A stretch of 48,628 bases of DNA from Butyrivibrio hungatei NK4A153 (GTDB taxonomy: Bacteria > Bacillota > Clostridia > Lachnospirales > Lachnospiraceae): the NCBI RefSeq assembly GCF_000424465.1, contig NZ_AUJY01000020.1, forward strand, positions 1 through 48,628, given 5' to 3'. This document shows, piece after piece, positions 35,274-42,521 of the stretch. The translations under genes were made by a program, and so were the position numbers. Below the pieces are notes generated by a model. The model was not told the DNA's origin. It saw only the letters and a list, made by a program, of their open reading frames with translations, and did not search any database. Position 1 is the stretch's first letter, and the number at the start of each line of letters is the position of its first letter.

Positions 35274-35300
35274 TAAGAAATAAAAATTTTGAGCCGAAAT
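35274..35300 (+). promoter_or_regulatory. Candidate sigma-D (flagellar) promoter
   Basis: TAAG (35274-35277), a 15-base spacer and GCCGAAAT (35293-35300) match the sigma-D consensus TAAA-N15-GCCGATAT at 3 of 4 and 7 of 8 positions. It lies about 70 bases before the DUF6240 gene, ahead of flagellin and fliS. Transcription would begin within the glgB terminator, so that hairpin would be incomplete in the new transcript. Confidence 0.5.
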
Positions 35301-35302
35301 AG

Positions 35303-35334
35303 AAGGTGACGGAATGTAAGCCCGTCACCTTTTT
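35303..35334 (+). terminator. Terminator of glgB
   Basis: AAGGTGACGG (35303-35312) and CCGTCACCTT (35322-35331) form a perfect 10-bp stem followed by a T run. Confidence 0.9.
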
Positions 35335-35370
35335 GCGTAAAAAACATTTTTTAATAAAAATGAGGCGTAT

Positions 35371-38300
35371 ATGAACATTAATTTTCAGACTGTGGCAGGG
35401 AAAAAGACAACTGAGGATTCTATGTACGTCGGCATGGATGCTGAGGACAGGATCAACAAGAGTGCGGTAAAGCAAAGCTCATTGAGCGCGATTGCCGTGA
35501 ACCTTGATACAAGCTTATTCAGTAATGATGTATATGCAAGTCGTGCCAGAGGAGCTGAGGACATCAGCGAGATGGCAAAGAACACGGATGTTTTGACGCA
35601 GCATAATTATATGGCACTTTTGTCAAATACTATGTCTGAGGAGGACTATGCAAAGGCTCTTCAGGATGGTTTTGATGTTAAAAATCTAAATAGTTCGGAG
35701 ACAGTGAACATCCTTGATAAGATCAAGGGTGTACTTTTGGAGGCCGGAGTCAGCGTTACAGGCTACAATGACGACATGAGCGTTGAAAAGCTTACAAAGA
35801 TAACGGGAAGCAGGACACTTGCGGAGACAATCCAAAAGGAGTTTTCTCAGAACGATATTCCTATGACAACTGAAAATGTAAGAGCCGCAAAAGGCGCTTA
35901 TGAGGAGGCTGCTCAGATAAAGGAGCCTTCTGACGGTGCGGTCAAGTACATGGTCTTAAATAACATGAAGCCCACCATAAGCAATTTTTACCTTGCAGCT
36001 CACAGTACAAACGGACAGAATCTTTCGGGAAGAGGATTCTATGCTCAGGAGGCAGGCGGCTACTATGCGCAGAAAGCAGACAGCATAAATTGGGACAGCC
36101 TTGCTCCGCAGATAGATAAAGTGCTCGATGAAGCAGGCTATGATATGAGCGACTTAAGGATACGAGATGATGCAAAGTGGATGGTTGAGCAGGGAATACC
36201 GCTTACTGCAGAGAATCTTAATACACTTGCGGAAATCGCAAAGGTTGAATTTCCGATAACGGAGCAGGCAGCCGTTAAAGCGGCAGCATCAGCAATACTT
36301 GACGGTAAAAATGCGGTTCAGGGAAATCTTGCAGATTCAGAGAGTAATATCGAGAAGGCTGTAAGAATCTATGAAGATACAAAGAATATTACATATGACG
36401 CGGTAAAGAACGTTGTTGAAGAAGAAAAAGACTTTACTATTAAGAATCTCGTTATGGCAAGCAGAGAGGATGCAGGAGTAAATCCTGAGAATCCGACGGC
36501 TCTTTTATCCGATAACGATCCTAAGATTGTTGCAGCAAGACTTCAGCTTGAGGAAGTAAGACTTCGCATGAGCGTCGAAGCAAACAAAAGCCTCTTGGAC
36601 AGAGGCTTTGAGATAGATACTGCGCCTATGCAGAATCTTATAGAAGAGCTTTCAAACATTCTTAAAGATATTGAGGGTGCGCAGACGGGCGAGATCATTG
36701 ACGACATCACAGGTGTTAAGGCGTCAAACCCGGCGAGAGTGTATGATCTTACTCTTGAAAAAGTTCAGATCATAAGTAAGGGACCGGCGGACATTTCGGG
36801 ACTTATGGCCGGAAGATTGCAGACAGCAACTCTTTCGCAGATAAGTGATGTTTCAGCGAGCCTTACAAGAAAGTTCAAGGCAGCGGGTGAAGGATACGAA
36901 GCAATGATGACCGCGCCGAGAGCAGATCTTGGAGACAGCATAAAGAAGGCATTTAGAAATGTTGACGATATACTTCGTGATTTTGGCGAAGAAGCAAATG
37001 AGGAAAACCGCAGAGCGGTAAGGATTCTTGGCTATAACAGCATGGAGATCACGGAAGAGAATTTTGAAAACGTGAGAGCCTGGGATCGCAAGTTTGTCGC
37101 AACGCTTGAAAGACTTAAGCCCGGAGCCGTATTGAATCTCATAAGAGAAGGAAACAATCCTCTCAATATGACGCTGGAGCAGCTTTCTGACAGCCTCGAT
37201 CAGGGAATGTTTAACGGAAGCGGCGACGGAAAAAGAGATTCTGACAGATCACGCGAGAAGTTCTCAAAGTTTATCTGCAAGCTTGAGCAGAAAAAAGATA
37301 TCACAAAAGAAGAGAAGGCTTCCTTTATAGGAATATACAGACTTTTCCATACGCTTAAGGCAAATGATTACAAGGCAATCGGTTCTGTATTAAAGACAGG
37401 AAAAGATATGACTTTGGGAAATCTTTTGACTGAGACAAGGAGCGGAAGAACAGCAAGGAGCGGAATAGATTATTCCGTGAGTGATAACTTCGGCGGAGTA
37501 GACCTAAAAGAAGGAAATGTAATAAAAATTGACGAACAGATAAATTCGGCCTTCAGATTTTACAGGTCACAAGCCGATATAGTATATGAGAATCTCGAGC
37601 CCGAAAAATTAAAGGCTGCAAAACCCATGCCTAACACGAAGTTAGAGGATTTTGCAAGAGCGCTTGAGAATGAAGAAATCGATCCTGAGCTTGAGAAAGC
37701 ATATATTAAAGACCAGGTGCAGGAAATTCGCGGTATAGCGGGTTCGAAGGCAGCGCCTTTAGCAATCGCAGAGATGGAGACACTTGAAGTTGAGATGAAT
37801 TTCAACAATTTTGAAGCGATGATTGGCATAAGGCGGGATCGAAGAAACGGAAATTTATGGAACAGGGCAGCGGAGCTTGTAAAGAGAGATATATCGAAAG
37901 ATATGGAAACTCTCACAGAGGCTCTTGATAGTGACAACTATGAAGAGACTTATACAAAGAGCCTTGAAAATATTTCCGACAAACTTTCGGATGTACTGGT
38001 AGATCCGGAAACGGAGTACATTGACGTTAAGGCAATTACTCTAATGCAAAAACAGATTTCCGTGATGGCACATACTTCAGAGCGAGGAAGCTTTGAGGTG
38101 CCGGTGGAAATAGATGGAACTAAAGTATCAATGCACATCACTCTAAAGAGTGACAACAGCAGAATTTCAAGGATGGAAGCGAGTGTTCAGACTACCGACT
38201 ACGGACTTATCTCGGCAAATCTTTACCGGGAGGAAGGCGGTATAACGGGAATGCTTACAACAACGTATGCAGGAAGTCCCGAAGAGACTGAATATCTTGA

Positions 38301-38511
38301 AAGCGTAAAAACTAAGATGTGCGATAAATTAGCGGAGAAGATAGAGGATGCAGGTGTAGACCGAAACAGGATAGCAATCCTCTATAACGCACAGGCACAA
38401 CCTACTAAAGTAGGCACGGTTAATGCAGAAGCCATGGACGGCGAAAGTAATTTGACAGCAGATACAGGCACACTTTTGAAAATGGCGAAAGCATTTATAG
38501 AGGCTCTTTAA
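35371..38511 (+). CDS. DUF6240 protein, possible FliK-like flagellar protein
   Basis: 1046 residues with no signal peptide or membrane segment; mostly helical and acidic. It contains three spaced repeats of the type (I/M)P(M/L)T.ENV/L near residues 169-174, 274-280 and a related one (EITEENFENV) near 563-572. I recognise it as DUF6240, seen beside flagellar genes in Lachnospiraceae; its function is not established. The last 140 residues (VPVEIDGTKVSMHITLK, then YGLISANLYREEGG) have the alternating-strand pattern of a FliK/Flg_hook C-terminal domain, so a hook-length-control analogue is possible. Flagellin begins 28 bases downstream. The start follows a weak GAGG site. Confidence 0.75.
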   Translation: MNINFQTVAGKKTTEDSMYVGMDAEDRINKSAVKQSSLSAIAVNLDTSLFSNDVYASRARGAEDISEMAKNTDVLTQHNYMALLSNTMSEEDYAKALQDGFDVKNLNSSETVNILDKIKGVLLEAGVSVTGYNDDMSVEKLTKITGSRTLAETIQKEFSQNDIPMTTENVRAAKGAYEEAAQIKEPSDGAVKYMVLNNMKPTISNFYLAAHSTNGQNLSGRGFYAQEAGGYYAQKADSINWDSLAPQIDKVLDEAGYDMSDLRIRDDAKWMVEQGIPLTAENLNTLAEIAKVEFPITEQAAVKAAASAILDGKNAVQGNLADSESNIEKAVRIYEDTKNITYDAVKNVVEEEKDFTIKNLVMASREDAGVNPENPTALLSDNDPKIVAARLQLEEVRLRMSVEANKSLLDRGFEIDTAPMQNLIEELSNILKDIEGAQTGEIIDDITGVKASNPARVYDLTLEKVQIISKGPADISGLMAGRLQTATLSQISDVSASLTRKFKAAGEGYEAMMTAPRADLGDSIKKAFRNVDDILRDFGEEANEENRRAVRILGYNSMEITEENFENVRAWDRKFVATLERLKPGAVLNLIREGNNPLNMTLEQLSDSLDQGMFNGSGDGKRDSDRSREKFSKFICKLEQKKDITKEEKASFIGIYRLFHTLKANDYKAIGSVLKTGKDMTLGNLLTETRSGRTARSGIDYSVSDNFGGVDLKEGNVIKIDEQINSAFRFYRSQADIVYENLEPEKLKAAKPMPNTKLEDFARALENEEIDPELEKAYIKDQVQEIRGIAGSKAAPLAIAEMETLEVEMNFNNFEAMIGIRRDRRNGNLWNRAAELVKRDISKDMETLTEALDSDNYEETYTKSLENISDKLSDVLVDPETEYIDVKAITLMQKQISVMAHTSERGSFEVPVEIDGTKVSMHITLKSDNSRISRMEASVQTTDYGLISANLYREEGGITGMLTTTYAGSPEETEYLESVKTKMCDKLAEKIEDAGVDRNRIAILYNAQAQPTKVGTVNAEAMDGESNLTADTGTLLKMAKAFIEAL

Positions 38512-38539
38512 GCTCTATACGTGCAGAAAAGAGGTTAAC

Positions 38540-39727
38540 ATGAAAGTAAACTACAACATGTCCGCAATGATCGCAAACAATGCTTTACAGAAAAATGACA
38601 AGCTTCTTTCTGAGTCACTTGAGAGACTTTCAAGTGGTCTTAAGATTGCAAATGCCAAGGATAACCCTTCAGGTCTTGCAATGTCCAGAAGAATGAATTC
38701 ACAGATAGAAGGATTGGGAGTTGCAAATAACAGTGCAAACGACGGAATCTCAATCGTACAGGTTGCAGACGGAACACTCTCTGAGATCCATGCGGTTCTT
38801 CAGAGAATGAGCCAGCTTGCAATCCAGGCAAGTAACGGAACACTCACTGAAAATGACAGAAAGACAATTCAGGAGGAAGTTACACAGCTCAAGCAGGAAA
38901 TCGACAGAATGGCCAATACCACTCAGTTCAACGGACAGAGCATTCTTGACGGTTCTTTTGACCTTAAAGGATATGCTACGGACGAGAGCGGCAGGACAAA
39001 TCCGAACATCAAGGTCGCAAGTTATTCAGATAACTTTGATGCCGGTAATTATGTGATAAAAGATCTTGATATTGATTTTGCCAGACTTACGGGCAGAACA
39101 GGTGTTGATAAAAAAGCTATCTTCAGTGAAGAGGAAGATCTCAGCAAAATAAAGATATATAAGGTAGAGGCAGACGGAAACGGAGAACCCAAAGAAGTAC
39201 CTTACATGACAAACCATATGATCGCAAGCATTGAGGAAGATGTTCTTACATTGTCAGACAGCACGGGAAAGAGCATCAGCATTAAGATGGATGAATCCTA
39301 CAAGGGAGAACTTAATCTTGAGATCACGGGTAAGGGCGCAATGACCATGCAGGTTGGAGCAAATGAGGGCCAGACACTTGATATCAGAATTCCGCAGGTA
39401 TCACTTACGGCGCTCAGACTCAATAACCTTGATATGTCTAATCTTACAGGTGCTAAGCAGGCAATCGACAGTTTGAAGGATGCGATTGAAAGCGTTAATG
39501 CCATGAGAAGCAGACTCGGTGCTTATCAGAACAGACTTGAGCACACAGTAAGCGGTCTTGATATTACTGTCGAGAATATGACTGCGGCTTACTCAAGAAT
39601 CATGGATGTTGATATGGCAGAGGAGATGACAATATATTCCACACAGCAGGTTCTTTCTCAGGCAGGAACATCAATGATGGCGCAGGCAAATGAAAGACCG
39701 GCGCAGATCCTTCAGCTTCTTCAGTAA
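38540..39727 (+). CDS. Flagellin
   Basis: 395 residues, the filament subunit. The N-terminal D0/D1 region has YNMSAMIANNALQKNDKLL and SSGLKIANAKDNPSGLAMS; the rod segment QRMSQLAIQASNGT follows. A central variable region of about 150 residues (140-290) and the C-terminal D1/D0 helices (SRIMDVDMAEEMTIYSTQQVL, split; ending QILQLLQ) complete it. The central region is larger than in the shortest flagellins and smaller than in enterobacterial ones. GAGG precedes the start. It lies between the DUF6240 gene and fliS, the chaperone for flagellin. Confidence 0.96.
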   Translation: MKVNYNMSAMIANNALQKNDKLLSESLERLSSGLKIANAKDNPSGLAMSRRMNSQIEGLGVANNSANDGISIVQVADGTLSEIHAVLQRMSQLAIQASNGTLTENDRKTIQEEVTQLKQEIDRMANTTQFNGQSILDGSFDLKGYATDESGRTNPNIKVASYSDNFDAGNYVIKDLDIDFARLTGRTGVDKKAIFSEEEDLSKIKIYKVEADGNGEPKEVPYMTNHMIASIEEDVLTLSDSTGKSISIKMDESYKGELNLEITGKGAMTMQVGANEGQTLDIRIPQVSLTALRLNNLDMSNLTGAKQAIDSLKDAIESVNAMRSRLGAYQNRLEHTVSGLDITVENMTAAYSRIMDVDMAEEMTIYSTQQVLSQAGTSMMAQANERPAQILQLLQ

Positions 39728-39761
39728 TCAGTTAACGGTTGTAGAGTAATCGAGGTGGAAT

Positions 39762-40238
39762 ATGACACAGGAAAAAAAGCAGGAATTTACCCTTAAGATA
39801 TCACAGGCAAACAAGACTCAGCTCATTACAATTTTGTATGAGATGGTGATCGAATATCTTAACGATGCGATAGATGAGATCGGTATCGGGAAAAAAGATG
39901 AAGCGAATAAGTATCTTGGATATGCGCAGAACTGCATCGATGAACTTATCAGATCTCTTGACCTTAGATACGAGCTTGCAAAGAATCTGCATGTTATTTA
40001 TATCTTTTCCAAAAAAGAGCTTATGGTAGCGGGAGTTAATTACAGCAGCCATAAGATCTGGAGAGTGGTTCAGAACTTTAAGTGCTTAAAAGAAGCATAT
40101 AAGGAAATTGAGAAATACGATACAAGCTGCCCTATGATGGGAAATACCCAGAAGGTATACACAGGTCTTACATACGGAAGACACCTTATGAACGAGGATC
40201 TTGCGATGGTGTGTGCCAATCGTGGATATATGGCATAA
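39762..40238 (+). CDS. fliS: Flagellar export chaperone FliS-like protein
   Basis: 158 residues and wholly helical. It begins with a segment typical of FliS (LKISQANKTQLITILYEMVIEYLNDAI), followed by a helical bundle with the LDLRYELAKNLHVIYIF stretch matching the family core. It prevents premature flagellin polymerisation in the cytoplasm. At about 158 residues it is slightly longer than classic FliS (about 130), with a C-terminal extension after NTQKVYTGLTYG. It starts 34 bases after flagellin, with a GAGGTGG site. Confidence 0.88.
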   Translation: MTQEKKQEFTLKISQANKTQLITILYEMVIEYLNDAIDEIGIGKKDEANKYLGYAQNCIDELIRSLDLRYELAKNLHVIYIFSKKELMVAGVNYSSHKIWRVVQNFKCLKEAYKEIEKYDTSCPMMGNTQKVYTGLTYGRHLMNEDLAMVCANRGYMA

Positions 40239-40251
40239 ATGTACATTTTTT

Positions 40252-40260
40252 TGTTATACT
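40252..40260 (+). promoter_or_regulatory. Extended -10 promoter of the LytTR regulator
   Basis: TGTTATACT is an extended -10 element ending 6 bases before the start codon of the regulator. Normal spacing would put the transcript start at the ATG itself. Confidence 0.6.
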
Positions 40261-40266
40261 TAAAAT

Positions 40267-40971
40267 ATGATAAATATATGTATCGTAGAAGATGAGTCGG
40301 ATCAGGCCGACCTTCTCAGAAAATACATACAGACCTATGGGAATAAAACTAATCAGCAGTTTGCCATAACTCATTTTACGGATGGCATCGATTTGGTGGA
40401 TGAATATCGGGCGCAGTTCGATATTATCCTGCTCGACATTCAGATGAAACATCTTGACGGTATGGTTGCGGCTGAGAAGATCCGAAAGGTAGACGCTGAC
40501 GTGGTAATTATTTTTATCACGTCAACGGTGAGATATGCCGTGCAGGGATATGCTGTCGATGCGCTTGGATATGTGCTGAAACCGGTGCCGTATCTGCAAT
40601 TCGAGCAGCTGTTCGACAAGGCTATTTCTCGTGTTATGACCAAAAAACAAAAGCTCTATATCAGGGTATCTATGGACGAGCGACAGCTTAAGCTTGATTG
40701 CGACAATATTTATTACATCGAGAGTCAGCGTAACAATGTCTGTATTCACTGTGCTGATGAGGATTATGTAACTGCCGGGCCGCTAAAAAAGTTTGAAGAA
40801 ATGCTCGGCGGTCACGGATTTAGTAAATGTCACAATGCTTATATCGTGAACCTGTCTTATGTGGAAGGCGTCAGGAAGGAAGAAGTTCTTTTGACCAATG
40901 GAATAGTTCTTCCTATAAGCCGTGCACGAAAGAAGGAATTCATGATGGCGCTTACGGAAGATATTTTGTAA
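40267..40971 (+). CDS. LytTR-family response regulator
   Basis: 234 residues. The receiver domain has EDE (8-10), phosphoacceptor D57 in ILLDIQMKHLDG, and K in YVLKPV. The C-terminal LytTR DNA-binding domain (about 135-234) has the IYYIESQRNNVCIH segment and CHNAYIVNLSYVEG. The start must be this ATG because the receiver fold begins at residue 2. No Shine-Dalgarno sequence is present, and a -10 element ends 6 bases upstream, so the mRNA may be leaderless. The kinase gene begins 20 bases later. In this family, targets are often quorum, bacteriocin or wall-associated genes. Confidence 0.93.
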   Translation: MINICIVEDESDQADLLRKYIQTYGNKTNQQFAITHFTDGIDLVDEYRAQFDIILLDIQMKHLDGMVAAEKIRKVDADVVIIFITSTVRYAVQGYAVDALGYVLKPVPYLQFEQLFDKAISRVMTKKQKLYIRVSMDERQLKLDCDNIYYIESQRNNVCIHCADEDYVTAGPLKKFEEMLGGHGFSKCHNAYIVNLSYVEGVRKEEVLLTNGIVLPISRARKKEFMMALTEDIL

Positions 40972-40991
40972 AAAAGAGGAGACAAGAATCT

Positions 40992-42350
40992 ATGGACTTT
41001 TCATCATTCTTAGACCCGAAGAATTTACAGGATACCCCGCGACTTTTTACCGCTATAGCTGAATGGCTGGCGGTTTTTATATATTTCAATATTTATAAAA
41101 GAGACAGTCATGGCAAGTTGTATGTGTTGCAATGCGTAATTTCATTTGCAATGCAGGTTGGATTTCAGTTTGTGGCAGGTCTTTTGCCCATAGGATTCTG
41201 GATTCCCAGTATGATCGGTGCCGTGGCTTTGATGTATCTGACTCTGTACATGGTGCTTGATATCAAGCCAAGGGACTGTGGCGTTATTACTACGCATGCG
41301 TTTGTACTTGCGGAGTTTTCGGCCAGCCTGTACAAGCAGCTCTACGTGTGGGCTGTTTATCTTAACGGACATGAAGGGTTCATTCTGTCGTTTGCAATCA
41401 TGTTCGTTGTCTTTGCACTGACCTATAATATCTACTACCGCATTGAACGCGATAATTTCCCCGAAAGCAGAAATCTAAATATAAGTGAGCGCGAGCTTGT
41501 GAGTGTTATCGCAACGGGTATCGGCGCTTTCATAATGTCTAACATAAGCTTTGTCACAAAAAAGACTCCGTTCTCCGCAACAGAGAACATGCTTTATGTC
41601 CGTACGCTTGTTGATTTCGGAGGCATGCTGATGCTTATGACCGAGATGGGACGAAGAAATGAGATGGCGGCAAAGAGCGAGAACGATGCTATCAATCAGC
41701 TTTTTCAGAAACAGTACGAGCAGTACAAACTTGCCATAGATAATTCCGAGGCGCTACGAAAAGAGATACATGACATGAAGCATTACGTCCTTGCGCTTAA
41801 AAACGAGGACGATCCCAAGAAGCGTGCGGAAGTTTTGGATGATATGGAGCAGGCAATAGCGATACAGGAATCGTTTATGAATACCGGAAACCGTGTTTTG
41901 GATGTGATTCTTACGACAAAGAGTCTTCAGTGCCAGAAGAAGGATATTACCTTAAATGCCATGGTTGACGGAGATGTTCTTTCGGGGATCCATGTAAAAG
42001 ATATCTGTTCTCTTTTTGGAAATATTATCGACAATGCAATTGAGGCGACGCAGGTTCTTACGGATAAGGAGAAAAGACTTATCACTTTGTCTGTGCGAAG
42101 TCGCAACCAGTTTATTATTATTGAATGCGAGAATTGCTCCGACGGATCTTTTGTGCGCCTTAAAAACAATCAGCGTCGCAGGATCTTTCGGGATACGAAT
42201 CTGCCGAAGACCACCAAGGCAGACAACGTTAAACACGGCTATGGACTTAAATCCATAGCACAGGTGGCAGAAAAATACGGCGGAAACATGAACTGTTCGT
42301 ATGAGGACGGATGGTTTAAGGTTAAAGTCATTCTTTCATATAAAGAATAG
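40992..42350 (+). CDS. GHKL-type sensor histidine kinase (AgrC-like)
   Basis: 452 residues. Six transmembrane segments lie within the first 220 residues. The phosphoacceptor is H260 in LRKEIHDMKHYVLAL, and the GHKL ATPase domain shows NIIDNAIEA (N box) and HGYGLKSIAQVAEKYGG. This architecture matches AgrC/ComD-type or other peptide-sensing kinases that pair with LytTR regulators. No autoinducer peptide gene is seen nearby, so the signal is unknown. The start at 40992 follows AAAGAGGAGA. A longer frame upstream overlaps the regulator and is rejected. Confidence 0.92.
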   Translation: MDFSSFLDPKNLQDTPRLFTAIAEWLAVFIYFNIYKRDSHGKLYVLQCVISFAMQVGFQFVAGLLPIGFWIPSMIGAVALMYLTLYMVLDIKPRDCGVITTHAFVLAEFSASLYKQLYVWAVYLNGHEGFILSFAIMFVVFALTYNIYYRIERDNFPESRNLNISERELVSVIATGIGAFIMSNISFVTKKTPFSATENMLYVRTLVDFGGMLMLMTEMGRRNEMAAKSENDAINQLFQKQYEQYKLAIDNSEALRKEIHDMKHYVLALKNEDDPKKRAEVLDDMEQAIAIQESFMNTGNRVLDVILTTKSLQCQKKDITLNAMVDGDVLSGIHVKDICSLFGNIIDNAIEATQVLTDKEKRLITLSVRSRNQFIIIECENCSDGSFVRLKNNQRRRIFRDTNLPKTTKADNVKHGYGLKSIAQVAEKYGGNMNCSYEDGWFKVKVILSYKE

Positions 42351-42353
42351 TGG

Positions 42354-42390
42354 AAAACCTTGTGAACTGCGGAATTCACAAGGTTTTTTG
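42354..42390 (+). terminator. Terminator after the LytTR kinase gene
   Basis: AAAACCTTGTGAA (42354-42366) and TTCACAAGGTTTT (42375-42387) form a perfect 13-bp stem that runs into a T tract. Confidence 0.92.
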
Positions 42391-42425
42391 CGTGGTCTTC
42401 CAGTTTGTTCTTCTTTTTCATTTTG

Positions 42426-42455
42426 CAAGTTATCACGAATAAATGACAAGTTATC
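42426..42455. promoter_or_regulatory. Direct repeats upstream of the GH3 gene, candidate regulator site
   Basis: CAAGTTATC occurs at 42426-42434 and 42447-42455, a 21-bp period of two helical turns. TGCAAG and CTTGCA also flank the block as an inverted pair. The position, about 70 bases before the TTG start of the GH3 gene, fits an activator binding site. No local regulator is identified. Confidence 0.4.
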
Positions 42456-42521
42456 CTTGCACAAACTCCATTAATAAAAATACATGCTATAACAAAATTA
42501 CAGACAAGGAGGTAAGCTTTT

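Noticed and set aside
40827..40991. Upstream extension of the LytTR kinase
   Set aside because: It lies in the coding sequence of the regulator; the ATG at 40992 has a good GAGGAG site and fits the membrane topology.
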